Source: Roridomyces roridus
Taxonomy: Eukaryota; Basidiomycota; Agaricomycetes; Agaricales; Mycenaceae
Length of the DNA: 64,000 nt
Direction of reading: 5' to 3'
NCBI GenBank assembly: GCA_029378245.1
Contig: JARKIF010000029.1
Span: 434,001-498,000, forward strand
Shown here piece after piece: positions 33,172-44,117 of the stretch. Position 1 is the first letter of the stretch. Each line of letters opens with the position of its first letter. The notes under the pieces are model-generated. The model was not told where the DNA came from. It saw only the letters and a list, made by a program, of their open reading frames with translations, and made no database searches. The translations under genes were made by a program, and so were the position numbers.

Positions 33172-34068
33172 ATGTACGCCAAGACCACCGTCGTTTCTCT
33201 CCTCCTCGCTTCCACCGCGTTCGCTGCTCCGCTCTCCCAAGAGGCCGTCGAAGCCCGTGAGCTCGAGGCCCGCGCCGTCCGCATCCCCACTGGTGCCCTC
33301 GCCGACCTCGCCAAGACTTTCGGGAAAGGCGCACTCACCGGTGGTGCTATCACGGGTCTCTTGGGCCTTTTGGGCGAGGTCACCAGCGGCGACCCATCTG
33401 CCCTCTCGTGAGTCTGCTTTCAATCCTCCTCATACCTGATTCTGATTCAATCCGCTTTTTCTAGCGGCCGTGACCTCGAGGCCCTGGAGGCCCGTGCGGG
33501 CATCGCCAGCCTGCTTGAAAAGCTCGTGGGCGTCGGAGGCGAGTCTCTCGAGAGTGTGATCAAGAAGGCCATCTTCGGTGGTGTAGCATCGGGTGTCGCA
33601 GTTGAAGGGTACGTCAGATCAATCCTCCTCCTCAATATCCCCTCATTCTCTGCTTTAAGTGTCAACGCCGTGGCTGGCCGCTCCGTCGCAGGCAGCGTTG
33701 CCGGTGGTGCCGCCAAGAAAGGCCTCGGCAAAGCGATCGGGAACGGACTCGCTGACGGGCTCGGCACTGCTCTGGGCGGTCTGGGAATCACTGCCATCCT
33801 CGGCAAACTCTTTGGTTCCAGCGACGACTCCTCCGCTTCCAAGCGCGCTTTGGCCGACCTGTCCGACGACGAGGTCAACACGCTCCTCGAGTGGATGGGT
33901 ACCCTCCCTTCCAACAGTGTCGACAAGCGTGCCGCCATCACCTCCTCTATCGGCAAGGGCCTTGCTGGTCTGGGTGCAGGTCTTGCGGCGACCCAAGGCA
34001 TCCAGACTGCCATCGAGAAACTCGAGAGCCTCTTCGACCGCGAGATCAGCTTTGACGAGCTTGACTAG
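33172..34068 (+). CDS. Secreted glycine-rich protein, 262 aa
   Basis: Exons 33172-33407, 33465-33608 and 33660-34068. The signal peptide is MYAKTTVVSLLLASTAFAAP. The mature part starts with LEAR-type repeats (VEARELEARAV, later GRDLEALEARAG). Long Gly/Ala-rich amphipathic stretches follow with GxxxG spacing (GKGALTGGAITGLLGLLG, KKGLGKAIGNGLADGLGTAL, GKGLAGLGAGLAATQG). Two Lys-Arg pairs (SSASKRALADL, SVDKRAAITS) are possible kexin cleavage sites in the second half. No cysteines or known enzyme motifs are seen. The codon bias is strong, suggesting high expression. The role is unknown; it may be a processed secreted peptide precursor or a membrane- or wall-interacting protein. Confidence 0.78.
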
Positions 34069-34493
34069 ACGACTGGATGGATGAAGCTCAAGTATTGTAC
34101 TTTGTTTCTAGTGTAATGTCGGGATGCGCATTGGAATGGCGGTCGACTTTCTTTGCTTGCTGGTTCGAGTTCGTGTCCCGCACAAGTCCCCATGATCTGC
34201 ACTTCGTTCACGATTCAGACTCGATTGATGTGCTTCTGTGGAAAGTGCTACTCAGCCTACCCACGACACCGGCCGTTTTCAGGCAGCGGAGTCTTGTCAA
34301 TGGACAACCGGTCCGAGACTCCGATTTCATACACCGAATGATATTCAAGAATCCCTTCAAGTCAAAGGAATACAAGGATCGTATAACTTGCCTGTCGTTC
34401 ACACGTTCAATCTCCGCGCTAAATAGCGGGAATTATCCTACAAACCCAGCAAATGAGAAACCCAAAGTTCCAACAAAAACGAAATCAAGAAAC
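34069..34493. other. Intergenic between convergent genes
   Basis: Nothing is supported in these ~420 bases. Confidence 0.3.
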
Positions 34494-35984
34494 TCACCGC
34501 ACAGCGTACACGGCCCTGGCATCGAGCTTTAACCCCGTCTCCCCAGGCAACTTCATAATCCTCATCAAATGCGCAATGCTCGTATTGTGCACATCAGCGA
34601 GCGTGAGCGACTCGAGGCGTACTACCAAGGAGGAGGAGGACGCGGCAGGGCGGGCGCGTTGCTCAAAGACACGCACGGCGATGTCGCCGAGTGGGAGGCC
34701 TTGGAGGTCGAGCCGCCGAAGGGAGGGGAGAACAGGCCCATCAGTATCAAGATCCGTTTCGTCCTCGACAAAGAAACGGAAGAAAACCTCCGTCTCCGTG
34801 ATGGCAGGTACGACCGCACTAGTGCGGATTGTGAGCTCGATGACGCTGGGAACGGTACGCAGGATATGTATGAGTTCGTCGCAGTGTACAAAAGCGTCGA
34901 TGTGAAGCACCGTCAGCAAGGGCGAGGAGCGCTGTAAGAGGCGTTGGATTGAAGGGACGGACTCCCAGACGTCGCCCCCGTGGAAGCGCAGGCTCCGTAA
35001 CGCGGGCAGCGTGAGGGAGTCTGTGATTACCGCGGAGACTTTGAGGTCAAGACGACGTAGGTGTTGGTGGATGACTGGCCGAGGAGGGGCCAAGTGCGGG
35101 GGTGGTACCGAACTCAGCGCACAATCTTCGAGGTTGCTTGCCTCGAAAAATATGTGCGAGACCAGGTTGAGCACGAACGGCCCGGTGTAGGACTTGATCC
35201 GGGACCAAGGCATGGTAATCAGCATGTCCGAGTCGTGAAGGACGATGTGCTGGAGGAGAGGTGCCTCCGGGAGTGTGAATTGGTGCCACCGACTCTCCGG
35301 TGGAATTTCCAAGTCAAGTTTTTCTAGATTCGCCAGCTGAAAGTCGTCGGATTGCATTTGCGAAAGGAAGCTAAACGGTGCATGGATATACGCCTCTTTC
35401 CACCGAGTCCGGCGGAGGAGTAGCCGCTCGAAAACCGGTTCGGCGAGATTTTCCTGCTCGGGAGTACCATGCCGTAGTTGATATTCATAGCGGATGAACA
35501 GCCGCCTGTCGTTGGCGCGCTCGAGCCACAGCCCAACTAAAGCGGGTAGCTGCGGGCTTCCAAACCGATCCCGAAAGGACAAGGCACTCCATAGGCCGGG
35601 TGTCGAGACGGCCACGGCGCGCCAATAGCTGCAGATATGGCTCAACAGCCAGATTCCACCCCCGACGTCAAGGCAGTCCGGCATGTCGCCTAGCAGGTCT
35701 GCGTAAGCGAGGAAGATCTGCTGCAGTGTTTCGGTGGGGATACGCCGGATGGGCGCGAGGGCAAACTCGCAGCGCGCAATGTGTCGTGAGGCGTGTAGCT
35801 CCTCCCGTTCCAGTCGCAGGAGTGTCACCCTAACCTCTGTGAGCTGGGAGGCGAGCGAGGATTTGAGCCTGCGGGCGATGCTGAGGCTGCTTTGGATTTC
35901 CTGGATTTGGTCATCGACGCGGGGATCGTTGTTGTACAGCAGGCGCGTGATATCTGGGCGCAGTCCGTATTGCCACTGCGACAT
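34494..35984 (-). CDS. F-box/leucine-rich protein, 496 aa
   Basis: Single exon from ATG at 35984 to the stop at 34496-34494. Residues ~20-75 form a coiled coil (IQEIQSSLSIARRLKSSLAS). The F-box follows at ~77-140 (IRRIPTETLQQIFLAYADLL, LLSHICSYWRAVAVSTPGLW). Leucine-rich stretches then run through most of the protein (LANLEKLDLEIPPES, HLRRLDLKVSAVI, LPSLRRLDLQGLPLGD). This is the usual mushroom F-box layout and a presumed SCF adaptor. It is longer than the gene at 22745, and its sequence is clearly distinct. Confidence 0.87.
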   Translation of the reverse strand: MSQWQYGLRPDITRLLYNNDPRVDDQIQEIQSSLSIARRLKSSLASQLTEVRVTLLRLEREELHASRHIARCEFALAPIRRIPTETLQQIFLAYADLLGDMPDCLDVGGGIWLLSHICSYWRAVAVSTPGLWSALSFRDRFGSPQLPALVGLWLERANDRRLFIRYEYQLRHGTPEQENLAEPVFERLLLRRTRWKEAYIHAPFSFLSQMQSDDFQLANLEKLDLEIPPESRWHQFTLPEAPLLQHIVLHDSDMLITMPWSRIKSYTGPFVLNLVSHIFFEASNLEDCALSSVPPPHLAPPRPVIHQHLRRLDLKVSAVITDSLTLPALRSLRFHGGDVWESVPSIQRLLQRSSPLLTVLHIDAFVHCDELIHILRTVPSVIELTIRTSAVVPAITETEVFFRFFVEDETDLDTDGPVLPSLRRLDLQGLPLGDIAVRVFEQRARPAASSSSLVVRLESLTLADVHNTSIAHLMRIMKLPGETGLKLDARAVYAVR

Positions 35985-36395
35985 GGTGGTGTGAAAGAGA
36001 GGTCGCTGCCAATATCGTGGTGATGGTCACAAGACAAGCGCAAAGCGGTGCTTTGAGCTTGGCTCTGCTTGCGATTCATCAATCGCTCTGTTTCACCGTC
36101 ATGTCGGACGTCCGACGGGCAACGTACGGGCTTTGGATTGGTTTTGGAACATTGTTCAACCAGCTTCTTCAGGACAAAGTTCCAACCGTGGACTCTCTGA
36201 GCTCGGACTCGACGGGGTCGCATCCTTGGTCGGTACAACATTCGGCCTCTCTCTCTCGAAACGCTCTAGCCTTTCAGAATCCTCAATCAACCCAGACTCC
36301 AGCCGATTATTAACCTGCCCTGAGACATGTGCTCATGGCAATTCTCGTGTTGACGTCGCGCATTGCCGCCGTGTCTTCCAATCCTGATTCGTTTG

Positions 36396-36576
36396 TTTAC
36401 AGCTAACTGCATAATTCTGGAGCACTTGAAAAAAAGTCTACAGCCGGTAGATGACGTTGACCTTCCTAATGAGGTCCACGCTCCACAGTGTCGACCATTG
36501 AGGGTTGCGGGAGAGCTGTCAAAGTGTGAGTGAAGTATTTTTGAGAGCGCTCCAGAATTATGCAGTTAGCTGTAAA
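36396..36576. mobile_element. 181-bp MITE with perfect 28-bp inverted repeats
   Basis: TTTACAGCTAACTGCATAAT at 36396 and the next eight bases are repeated as an exact reverse complement at 36549-36576. If the tip is CAGCTAACTGC, each side is flanked by TA, which would fit Tc1/mariner-type insertion. The TA is part of the palindrome, however, so this cannot be proved. There is no coding capacity. It lies about 190 bases upstream of the RBR gene start. Confidence 0.8.
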
Positions 36577-36769
36577 TAAATTTGCCATGCTCATTGCCTT
36601 TCAGGTTCAATTCGGCTGCAATATTCAAACAAGAGAACAAAGAGGTGCCCATCAAAACCCAATTCGACATGAGAAAAGGGGTCCACCCCAGCGCCTATTC
36701 TCAACCTATTCTCATCCGATAAAGACACACGCGGTGGCCACTCCCTTTCTTTCATTCATTCGCCACCCC

Positions 36770-38234
36770 ATGTCCGCCCTGGACGACCTCGACCCAGCCA
36801 CAGCATCCCTCATCGCCCAACTCGTTCTCGCGGACATTGAAGAGATCCGAAACGCCGCTGGCAGCCCTGACTCTGATGCCGGCGACGAATTCGACTCTAA
36901 CTACGCCCTCCTCGCGTATCAAGAAGAACTTCAAGCCACGCTCCGCTCCTTCCAAGACCTTGAACTCGCGCGGAGCCTCGACAATGCCCTCGAGCTCGAT
37001 CAGCCGATCCTCACCGTATTGTCTGCGGTGGAGGACGGAGTGCGGGATGACCACGAGTACGCTCACGCTCTGGAAAATGGACTGCCCCTCCCTCCTCAGT
37101 CGGAGAATCAACGATTGCTGGAGGATGCGGACTTTGCTCGTCTAGCGTATGTGTCGTCTACCTCATCTTCTTTCGAGCCACTGAGAGTTTATGAAGTGAG
37201 GATAACGACTCCGAGTCCACAGGCGCAGGAGACGAAGCCGAAGAGGAGTACTCTGATGGTGAGACTCAAACTGCGATCGTCCGACCTGCCCGGTATGTCC
37301 ATCGGATTGTCTGTCTATCGCCGCGTATTGACCCTACCACAGCGCCTCTTGTGTGATATGCCGAGACCACCTCCGCCCCTCGGTATCCTTCAGAGGTCCC
37401 TGCGAGCACTTGTACTGCCGGGGTTGTCTCGAAAACCTCGCACGCGCGTGCCTTCGCGATGAATCTCTCTTCCCACTTCAATGCTGTCGTCAACCCCTGC
37501 CTATGGACGATGTATACGTCTTGCTACCAATCCACCTCCGCATATCGCTCCGCGGCAAAATCCGAGAGTACAGCACTCTCGCGAGAGATCGCCTCTACTG
37601 CGCCCGTCCAGCATGTTCAACCTTCCTAGGATCGACCACGGAGCGCACAGGAGATATAACCTGCCCACGCTGCGCCGCAGCAATGTGCACGCGCTGCAAA
37701 CAAACTGCACATCCAGGATCGGCGTGTGGCGAGAACGTCGCGCTCGAGCAAGTCAGGGCACTTGCAGCTGAACGTCACTGGCAGACGTGTCCCGGCTGCG
37801 GGCAAATAATCGACCTCCACCACGGGTGTTACCACATGACGTGCCGCTGTCGGACGGAATTCTGCTATCTTTGTGCGGAGCGGTGGAAGAATTGTCCATG
37901 TCCGCAGTGGGAGGAAGCTAGGTTGGTTGATACAGCGGAGCAACGGGTGGAGAACGAGATGGGGGCGTGTGCACGTGTGGTGGCGCCAGAGATCTTCCAG
38001 CAGCGCGTTGAACAGCGCATTAATCGACTGCGTTATGATCATGATTGTGCGGATGGACATCGTTGGAGGCGTCGGGATGGGCGGGCTCGTTGTGAGGAGT
38101 GTCATTTTACGCTCCCAGAATATCTCCTGGTAGGTGCAGCTGCGACTTGAGGTACTGGTACTCACACTGGATTCTAGTATTGCCGCAACTGCGGAATTGG
38201 GGTGTGTGTCCGGTGTGCACGTAACCGTCTGTGA
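36770..38234 (+). CDS. RBR-type (RING-IBR-RING) E3 ubiquitin ligase
   Basis: RBR ligases take ubiquitin from an E2 onto a RING2 cysteine before passing it to the substrate. The N-terminus (MSALDDLDPATASLIAQLVL) is acidic and helical. RING1 is CVICRDHLRPSV, CEHLYCRGC and CC. The IBR is YCARPACSTFLG, CPRCAAAMCTRC and HPGSAC. RING2 is CPGCGQIIDLHHGCYHMTC, CRTEFCYLC and CPCPQW, and the Cys of HMTC matches the catalytic Cys of parkin and HHARI. A last intron (38130-38177) adds YCRNCGIGVCVRCARNRL, giving a further C-rich pair with CEECHFTL. Without that splice the frame stops at 38150 and loses this zinc site. Start chosen at ATG 36770, after a MITE. Confidence 0.88.
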
Positions 38235-39184
38235 GCGACGGTACGACCGGTGTGTTTGGCTTCCGACTTGGATATACTTACAATTGTGGGGGAGGTTAAG
38301 AATTGAATTTTGTATTGGGTTCTCTCGGATGATTCAGATGTAAATGCAATGTAAGACTCATACAGCCATCCTGGAGATGAACGCCGTGATATTGGGGAAC
38401 TTGCATGGCTGCGAGAAGCCAGAGACCTCGAAGATGGTGCGTTCCAGGTGAAACAGCAGTCTAGGATCTAGAGACGAAACGGCGGAGGGTGCCATCGGAG
38501 AAATAACCTGGACCAAGACGCGAAAGAGTACATCCACCGCCGGTAGATCAGAGTCTTCATCAAGAAAAAACGAGGTAGATGAGAGGTTCGACCAGACCAG
38601 GTAAGCAAGTGTTCAGCTTTCTTCCCCCAGAAGCTTGTGTTGAAAAGTTAACCAGCTCTCGAGTCTTGACGCAACGTGCCACCAGAACTTGACTCGATCA
38701 ATTGGCGATCTTGCAGGGGGCGAAACGGCCGACATCTCGAAGAAGGTGGACTCCAGATCCAGCGACAACCCCATAAAGTGTACGCCATGATAAAAGATGA
38801 AAGGAGAGGTCGACAGCGTCGTGGTGGTGCGGAGTCAAGCTTTCAAGACCCAGGCACCGCCACCCGTCATTCTTTGTTCCGATCAATCACGGGACCACCT
38901 CTGTCTCTCTTCTTCCCGTCATCATCCTGGTGCGAGTCTGCAGCATGGCCGTTTCAAAACTACTTGGCCACCAGAGTCTGAATTCCGTTCGTACCTACTG
39001 CTCTTCCCGATGTCTGTGGCCACTCTAAATTGTTAGGTTTTCGCAGACTCGTGGACCGTGGTCACCCGGTCTCCTTCCACATTCTCTCCTGCTTCTTTTT
39101 ACTGCTAAACTATTTTTCCAAAAACAACTTGTTGCTTAAAACTGGGCTCTCCTTTGCGACTGACTCTGATCCAGCCTCCGCCGC
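38235..39184. other. Intergenic
   Basis: No gene, repeat or promoter element could be supported here. Confidence 0.35.
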
Positions 39185-39517
39185 TCAAGCCAAGCAAGCG
39201 TGCGACTCACGGCAGTGCGAGCGGTCGTTACACTCCGGGAGCGTCGCGCACTTGTAGTTCAGCGCTCCATTGCTACCACAGTTATTTCCGCTCGAGTCGT
39301 GCACCTGCTGGCACATGAGCTGGCAATCGGTGTCGTCTTTTCCATTCTACGAATCGACGGGTTAACCTTTACAGCGAACGCATGAGGGCGCGACAGGAGG
39401 ACTTACGGTGTAGAGGCAGCAGTGGCTGCCGTCGCTCTTCAAGCATTGGCACCACTTGCAGGCGTTGGCCGCCATGGAGGCGGTGAGCAGGATGAGGATG
39501 GAGCTGACGCGGACCAT
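39185..39517 (-). CDS. Small secreted cysteine-rich protein, 90 aa
   Basis: Two exons (39517-39407, 39346-39185) with a 60-base intron. The signal peptide is MVRVSSILILLTASMAANA. The mature ~71 residues hold 12 cysteines: CKWCQC, CC, then single Cys in TDCQLMC, NNCGS, YKCAT, PECND, SHCRE and HACLA. An even count suggests six disulfides. It begins right after the signal peptide with Cys, with no propeptide. Such proteins are typical of fungal secretomes (effector-like, antimicrobial or developmental roles), but no named family is recognised. The second exon is too short to stand out as an open frame. Confidence 0.8.
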
Positions 39518-40293
39518 TTCGTTCTTCGCAGTGCTAGTGATGTGGGGGTGGATTCTGAACGAGTGTAACATTCGAGCCCTCTTTATACTCTGGTACGTCC
39601 ACCCAAGACCATGGTTCTATCCTCATCGACCCCGTTTGTAGCGTCTCCGACAGGTGCCGGACTCCAATTAATTCCAAAGGCCCCATCTCGCCATCCGGCC
39701 CCAACGATGCCGCGGCGTAGCTCCACCAACTTTACATTTGGCCGCATTATTCACTGATCGATTAGACGGACCCAGGTAAAGCCTTGATATTCTTTCTCCA
39801 CCAGCCGCAAGTTCACGGGATGTCGTAGCCCGTGGAGCCTTCATTCGCTCGCAAATGAACCCCGAGTCAAACAGCCATATTCTTGTTCTACAGGCCGCAG
39901 GTTCACGGACAGAAGTAGGTCAGCGTCATGCATCTCGAGACTTCATTTAGGACCGGCTCGGCATTCAGTTCTGTCTCCCTATGCTTGACAGTGGTACGAC
40001 GCCGTGTGTTCTTGGAGTCATAGTTATTCATGGACGTCAGCTTGGTAGCTTCCCACATTGATATTGTCTACGAGCTTACAAACGGAGATAGCATTCAACG
40101 CAAGTGGCTCCGAGCGTCATCCCGCACTTTCTCGATACACTCGAGGTGCCCGTCCCAGGTCATACGTATCTGCCTTCCGGCGTTTGACCCTGTTCGAAGC
40201 GGTTTGGCGTCGGCGCACCCAATCCAATGCCAGTCTTCGGGGTGGAGATGCAGATATGTATTCTGGGGTTGTCAGATTTGACGCCGTTGCCGG
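39518..40293. other. Intergenic
   Basis: The words CCGCAAGTTCACGG (near 39803) and CCGCAGGTTCACGG (near 39895) lie about 90 bases apart in similar context, a weak direct repeat. No gene is supported. Confidence 0.3.
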
Positions 40294-40375
40294 CTTTGAA
40301 TGTTGAACAACATTCCGATCTTTGAAACAGTTCGCTTTGAATGTTGAACAACATTCCGATCTTTGAAGCAGTTCG
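40294..40375. repeat. Tandem repeat, two 41-bp units
   Basis: The unit begins CTTTGAATGTTGAACAACAT and ends CAGTTCG. The two copies differ at a single base (GAAAC against GAAGC), and a third partial unit (CTTTGAAT) follows. Confidence 0.9.
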
Positions 40376-41026
40376 CTTTGAATAGAACCCCTGATCTGCG
40401 TTCCCACCAGGTCGAAATTATCTTCGTGGCGTTCTCGTATGCGTTTTCCTGGCAACCGGCACATGAGACATACATCCGCTGCACTCTACTTGATCTCTGA
40501 AGCTAGAAAGTTGCTGACTCGTTCAACAGGTGAGAGCAGTCGGTGCACAGAAACACTGTCATCACGTACAACCTGCGAATGGACCACCGTTGACACGCGG
40601 GCACTTCAATTCTGGCGTGCCACCACGACTTTCAGCATCGAACGCGTCGATAATCTTCTTCAAGAACTCGACAACCGTTCCCGCTCCGCGTGTGACGTTG
40701 TATTCATTATCTCTTCCATCTGCTGATTTGACGCCAGCGAACCCTTCTGCGCCAACGCCAACGTGCCCTCGAACTGAAAACTCAAGTCAAAGGCGGCTTC
40801 GAACAAGATGATTGCTGATGGAACAGAAGATAATGTAGGTTTTTCCAGTGGATAGGCGCCGATACTCATTTCAATTGATTCCAAAAACGCTGCGACCTGT
40901 GCTGTGTACCAGAATATCCCTTTATAGCAGTTTCAGACCGCGGGTGGGCGCATAGAATAAAGAAGAGGCGATCTCACTCTTCTCTCCGCCTTTTCCTCTT
41001 CTTCTACCACTTCGTCACTCCGCGCC
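40376..41026. other. Intergenic with an unresolved minus-strand frame
   Basis: A minus-strand frame (40884-40660, start MESIEMSIGAYPLEKPTLSS) has fairly coding-like composition, but no domain or continuation could be established. It may be part of a small unrecognised gene. Confidence 0.25.
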
Positions 41027-43089
41027 ATGGCTGGAGCTGGACTCCTGTGTGTCTGTCCTCCCGCCTCATCTCGTCCGTTTACTGAGCCTGAATCTCTGTA
41101 GCTTCGCCCCCATGTTGATCGGTGAGTCCGTCTCCGTCTCCTCCACGCGTGTGAGCTTACCTCACCCACACGATTCAGGCGTCTTGTTGAGCGCGATGCT
41201 GTATGGAGTGTGTTGGGTCTCCCGTCCACATAATTGCTTATCCTGATTGCCCCCAAGGTCGTTCTATCCCAGGCAAGTTTGTCACGCGTTTGGCCTCGCG
41301 GCTGTTCTGATTTGCACTCACCCCAAGATTGCGGCGGCGTTCAGCAAATACCGAAAGTTCGTGGGCGATTGTAGTTTCGTATCAACACTGACGGTGGTTG
41401 TAGTGATTTCCCGTGGTTTCGGCGCTTTGCAAGTACTCGGTGTGGTTTCCATATTATATAAAACTCAACCGTTCTTTTCTTCAGATAATCTATCTGACCG
41501 TCGTGGCGACGGCCAATATTATCGTTCAGTGCGGGATCATTTACCAGCCACTCATTCTTCAATACGGTTCGCTGTTCGAATTTGTTTTCGTTTTCGTTTG
41601 CGGCGCTGACGGCCATGGTGTCACGATCGTAGGGGAGGTTGAATCCTTCATTTTTGCCCCGACGCGTATGTGTATAGTCTCTTGGAATCGTGTGCTTCTC
41701 ACGCGGCACAATCTACAGTGCTTCCCGGTGGTACGCCTGCCATTGAGCTACATCGCAGGAAACTGACTGGAGATCGCAGACTCATTCATAATTGTGCGTT
41801 TCCCCTCCTTCGCTTTAAGTCTGGATCATGAACATGTTTAGTCCATCGTATCGGCGCCGATCCAACTGTTCGCCGGATGGAGATTATTAGGCAAGTCACA
41901 TCTCCACCCATAGCTCAAATCCTGTACTCAACCGGTCCGGCATGACAGTCATCACCGAGTTCAAGAACTTTTTCATTCCAGCCCTCATCGGCGCCCTTTC
42001 CCTGACAGCGTTCGGTAAGTAGATGCTTTGGACCATCTTTCAATGCAAAGTAATGTCGGATTATAGGACTAGGGATGTTCTTCTCCGCCCTCGTAGTTAT
42101 GAACCGCAAGTTTCAGGAATTCGACAAGTTCACGACGGTGGCAACTCTGTGGCTCGTCTTGGGTGCCTCGTGCGACGTGGTCATTGCGCTGGCGATGAGC
42201 TACACTTTGGTGTGTTACATGGTACTTTGTGTCAATATGCTACTTCTAACGGGGTCGGATTCATACATAGCTGACTCGCAAGTGGAGCGCACTACGTGCC
42301 AACAGGAGAAGTCACAGCTCCTCCCGGGTAGATGCACATATTGATCGTATCGTGCGGTGTACGTCGTCTAACCCCTCCAGCTATTTCTCGAATTAAAGGC
42401 TGTTTCAACCAGTGGCGGTGGGAACTTGCTCGCTGACGGCTTTGACGGCGGTCGCTGATGTTGTTTTGTTCCGCGTAATACCGGTGAGTCCCTTTCTCGC
42501 TCCCAGGTCGACAATTCATTTATAACGGGCGTTACGGGAAAGGGTACCATGTAAGTCTGTCTGCCTCCTGACGGGACGTGTACTCTCGAGCTCAACATTC
42601 CAAAGGGTCTTCATCGTCGCCTTTCCGTTGGCGAACTTGCACATCTGCTCCATGCTCGCGATGTGCGTTCACTCACCCACTGCTCTTTTGGCATCCTGTT
42701 TCTCAGTCTATTTTTCATGATCAAAGGCTGAACTGTCGCGGCGTCGGATCCGGAAGCGACACAGAGAACCCTGGGTCTGCGAGCGCTAGCCGTGATCTTG
42801 AATCGCAGAGCTCCGACTCGATGTGCCAGAGCAAGATATTGCGTGCGGTCTCAGTTTCAGCCCTCGAATATGAGCGTGGGGAGTCCCAGATGGCAGTAGT
42901 ACGTATTCATCCCTAGGCCGTGCGCACGAGTGACAAGTTTACTAACACCTTGCCATTCCACAGCTCCCTCGGGTGGTATATCTCAGAGAGGGCGCCCAGG
43001 AGGGGTCCCAGGCTCCGTTGGACGATAACAACAACATAATTCCTCTGCGGTTCGAAGTTGGGATACGCGTACCCCGCGAGGGTGTTTGA
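41027..43089 (+). CDS. DUF6534-like multi-pass membrane protein
   Basis: These Agaricomycete proteins have seven predicted membrane helices and unknown function. The first exon is MAGAGLL, spliced to FAPMLIGVLLSAMLYGV (helix 1). Later blocks follow the family order: IIYLTVVATANIIVQCGIIY QPLILQYG, a basic loop (VHRIGADPTVRRMEIIR-like), FVIMNRKFQEFDKFTTVATL before WLVLGASCDVVIALAMSYTL, then GTCSLTALTAVADVVLFRVI and HVVFIVAFPLANLHICSML. The tail is soluble and Ser-rich (TENPGSASASRDLESQSSDS) and ends VGIRVPREGV, stop 43087-43089. There are at least ten introns; the exons between 41200 and 41500 are not resolved, and one may use a GC donor. Confidence 0.7.
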
Positions 43090-43564
43090 TTGCTGGCTCG
43101 ATGTGGTTGGTTTTCCGATTGACCAGACTTTTCATCGTTCTCCGGCTTTTGTGTTCAATGTACGCCTGTAGCCCATTGTATCATGAAATGAAACTCCAGT
43201 CGAGTCCGGGAGCGCTCCGCATAAAAAGGAGGGTTTCAAGTAAGTTTCAAGATGAAATAGGCCACCCACCTCGGTTCGAACGAGATGTTCCTGGATCCGG
43301 AGGTTCCAGGTCTGATCTCCGTAACGCTAAGCGCGTTTTCTCCATTTTATCCCACGCTCCCATTGATTGTAGTCTCGTGCCCATCCGTTTTGGGAATTTA
43401 AGCACATCAAATTGAAATTTGATCGACCGTGCTCTCACCCAAACGTCTGGGGCATTTCGATTGACACCTCCCCCCATCGAGTCACACATGATCGGATTTG
43501 TCGGCGCAATCATTTAGTCAACAATCTCATCTCTCCGTTATCGTAAGGACGCGCGGCGCGTGTG

Positions 43565-43785
43565 TATGAGCGGGTCGAAGAGCGAGCGGCTGCGGGCCTT
43601 CGCTGCGCAAGGTCCCGACATACTCCAAGCTGCCCGAGATGCAGCCTCAGCCTATGACTCCGATGCGACACGTCAAGCCATGCGGGCAGCATTTACGGAG
43701 AAATTTGGCAAGGAGCCATATCCCTGGCAGCTTGACGCGGCGGAGGCCTTTATTCTCAAGCTCGACGCGGTACTCATTGCGCACT
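43565..43785 (+). pseudogene. N-terminal fragment of a RecQ-like transposon-associated helicase
   Basis: The frame reads SERLRAFAAQGPDILQAARD, then FTEKFGKEPYPWQLDAAEAF and LKLDAVLIA. This resembles the stretch before the Walker A motif in the RecQ/DEAD-box helicases that are abundant in mushroom genomes, where Q-motif PYPWQL is followed by GxGAGKT. Here the sequence breaks off just before Walker A, so no ATPase can be made. This is recognition from memory of the family and unverified. Confidence 0.55.
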
Positions 43786-44117
43786 TTGCCATTTCCAATG
43801 CAGTCAGCATCTCCCCAGCTCAAGGCATCGAGGAAGATCGGCAAGTCGATCCCGACGGCGTCCATTGAAGCCAACACAGCCTGTACTTTCTTGCAGAGAT
43901 CATTCCCGACTGAGGCCCGCAGCCTCTGGGTGTTGTTGACAAAGAATGAGGGTTGAGTGTCGGGCATTTCATCCTCGACATCAGATTCTGCAGCTGTATC
44001 AATGTTGGGATCATAATCTGAGTCGTCATCCGAGTCCTCGGGGTAGCTGCCGTCCTCCGGTAGGTCGTAGAAGAGCGGGTCCTCTTCAGTTGGCAGCACA
44101 GTGGTCGGGTCGTCCAT
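43770..44117 (-). pseudogene. N-terminal fragment of an acidic mobile-element protein
   Basis: Minus strand from 44117: a very acidic start (EDSDDDSDYDPNIDTAAESD), then VGIDLPIFLDALSWGDADC. The LDALSWGD block is familiar from repeated, transposon-linked proteins of Agaricomycetes. The frame then runs into the antisense of the helicase fragment, so the protein is truncated. Confidence 0.45.

Noticed and set aside
43255..43300. GGTTCGAA words here and near 13237 as possible tRNA T-loops
   Set aside because: No acceptor stem or D-arm could be built around them.
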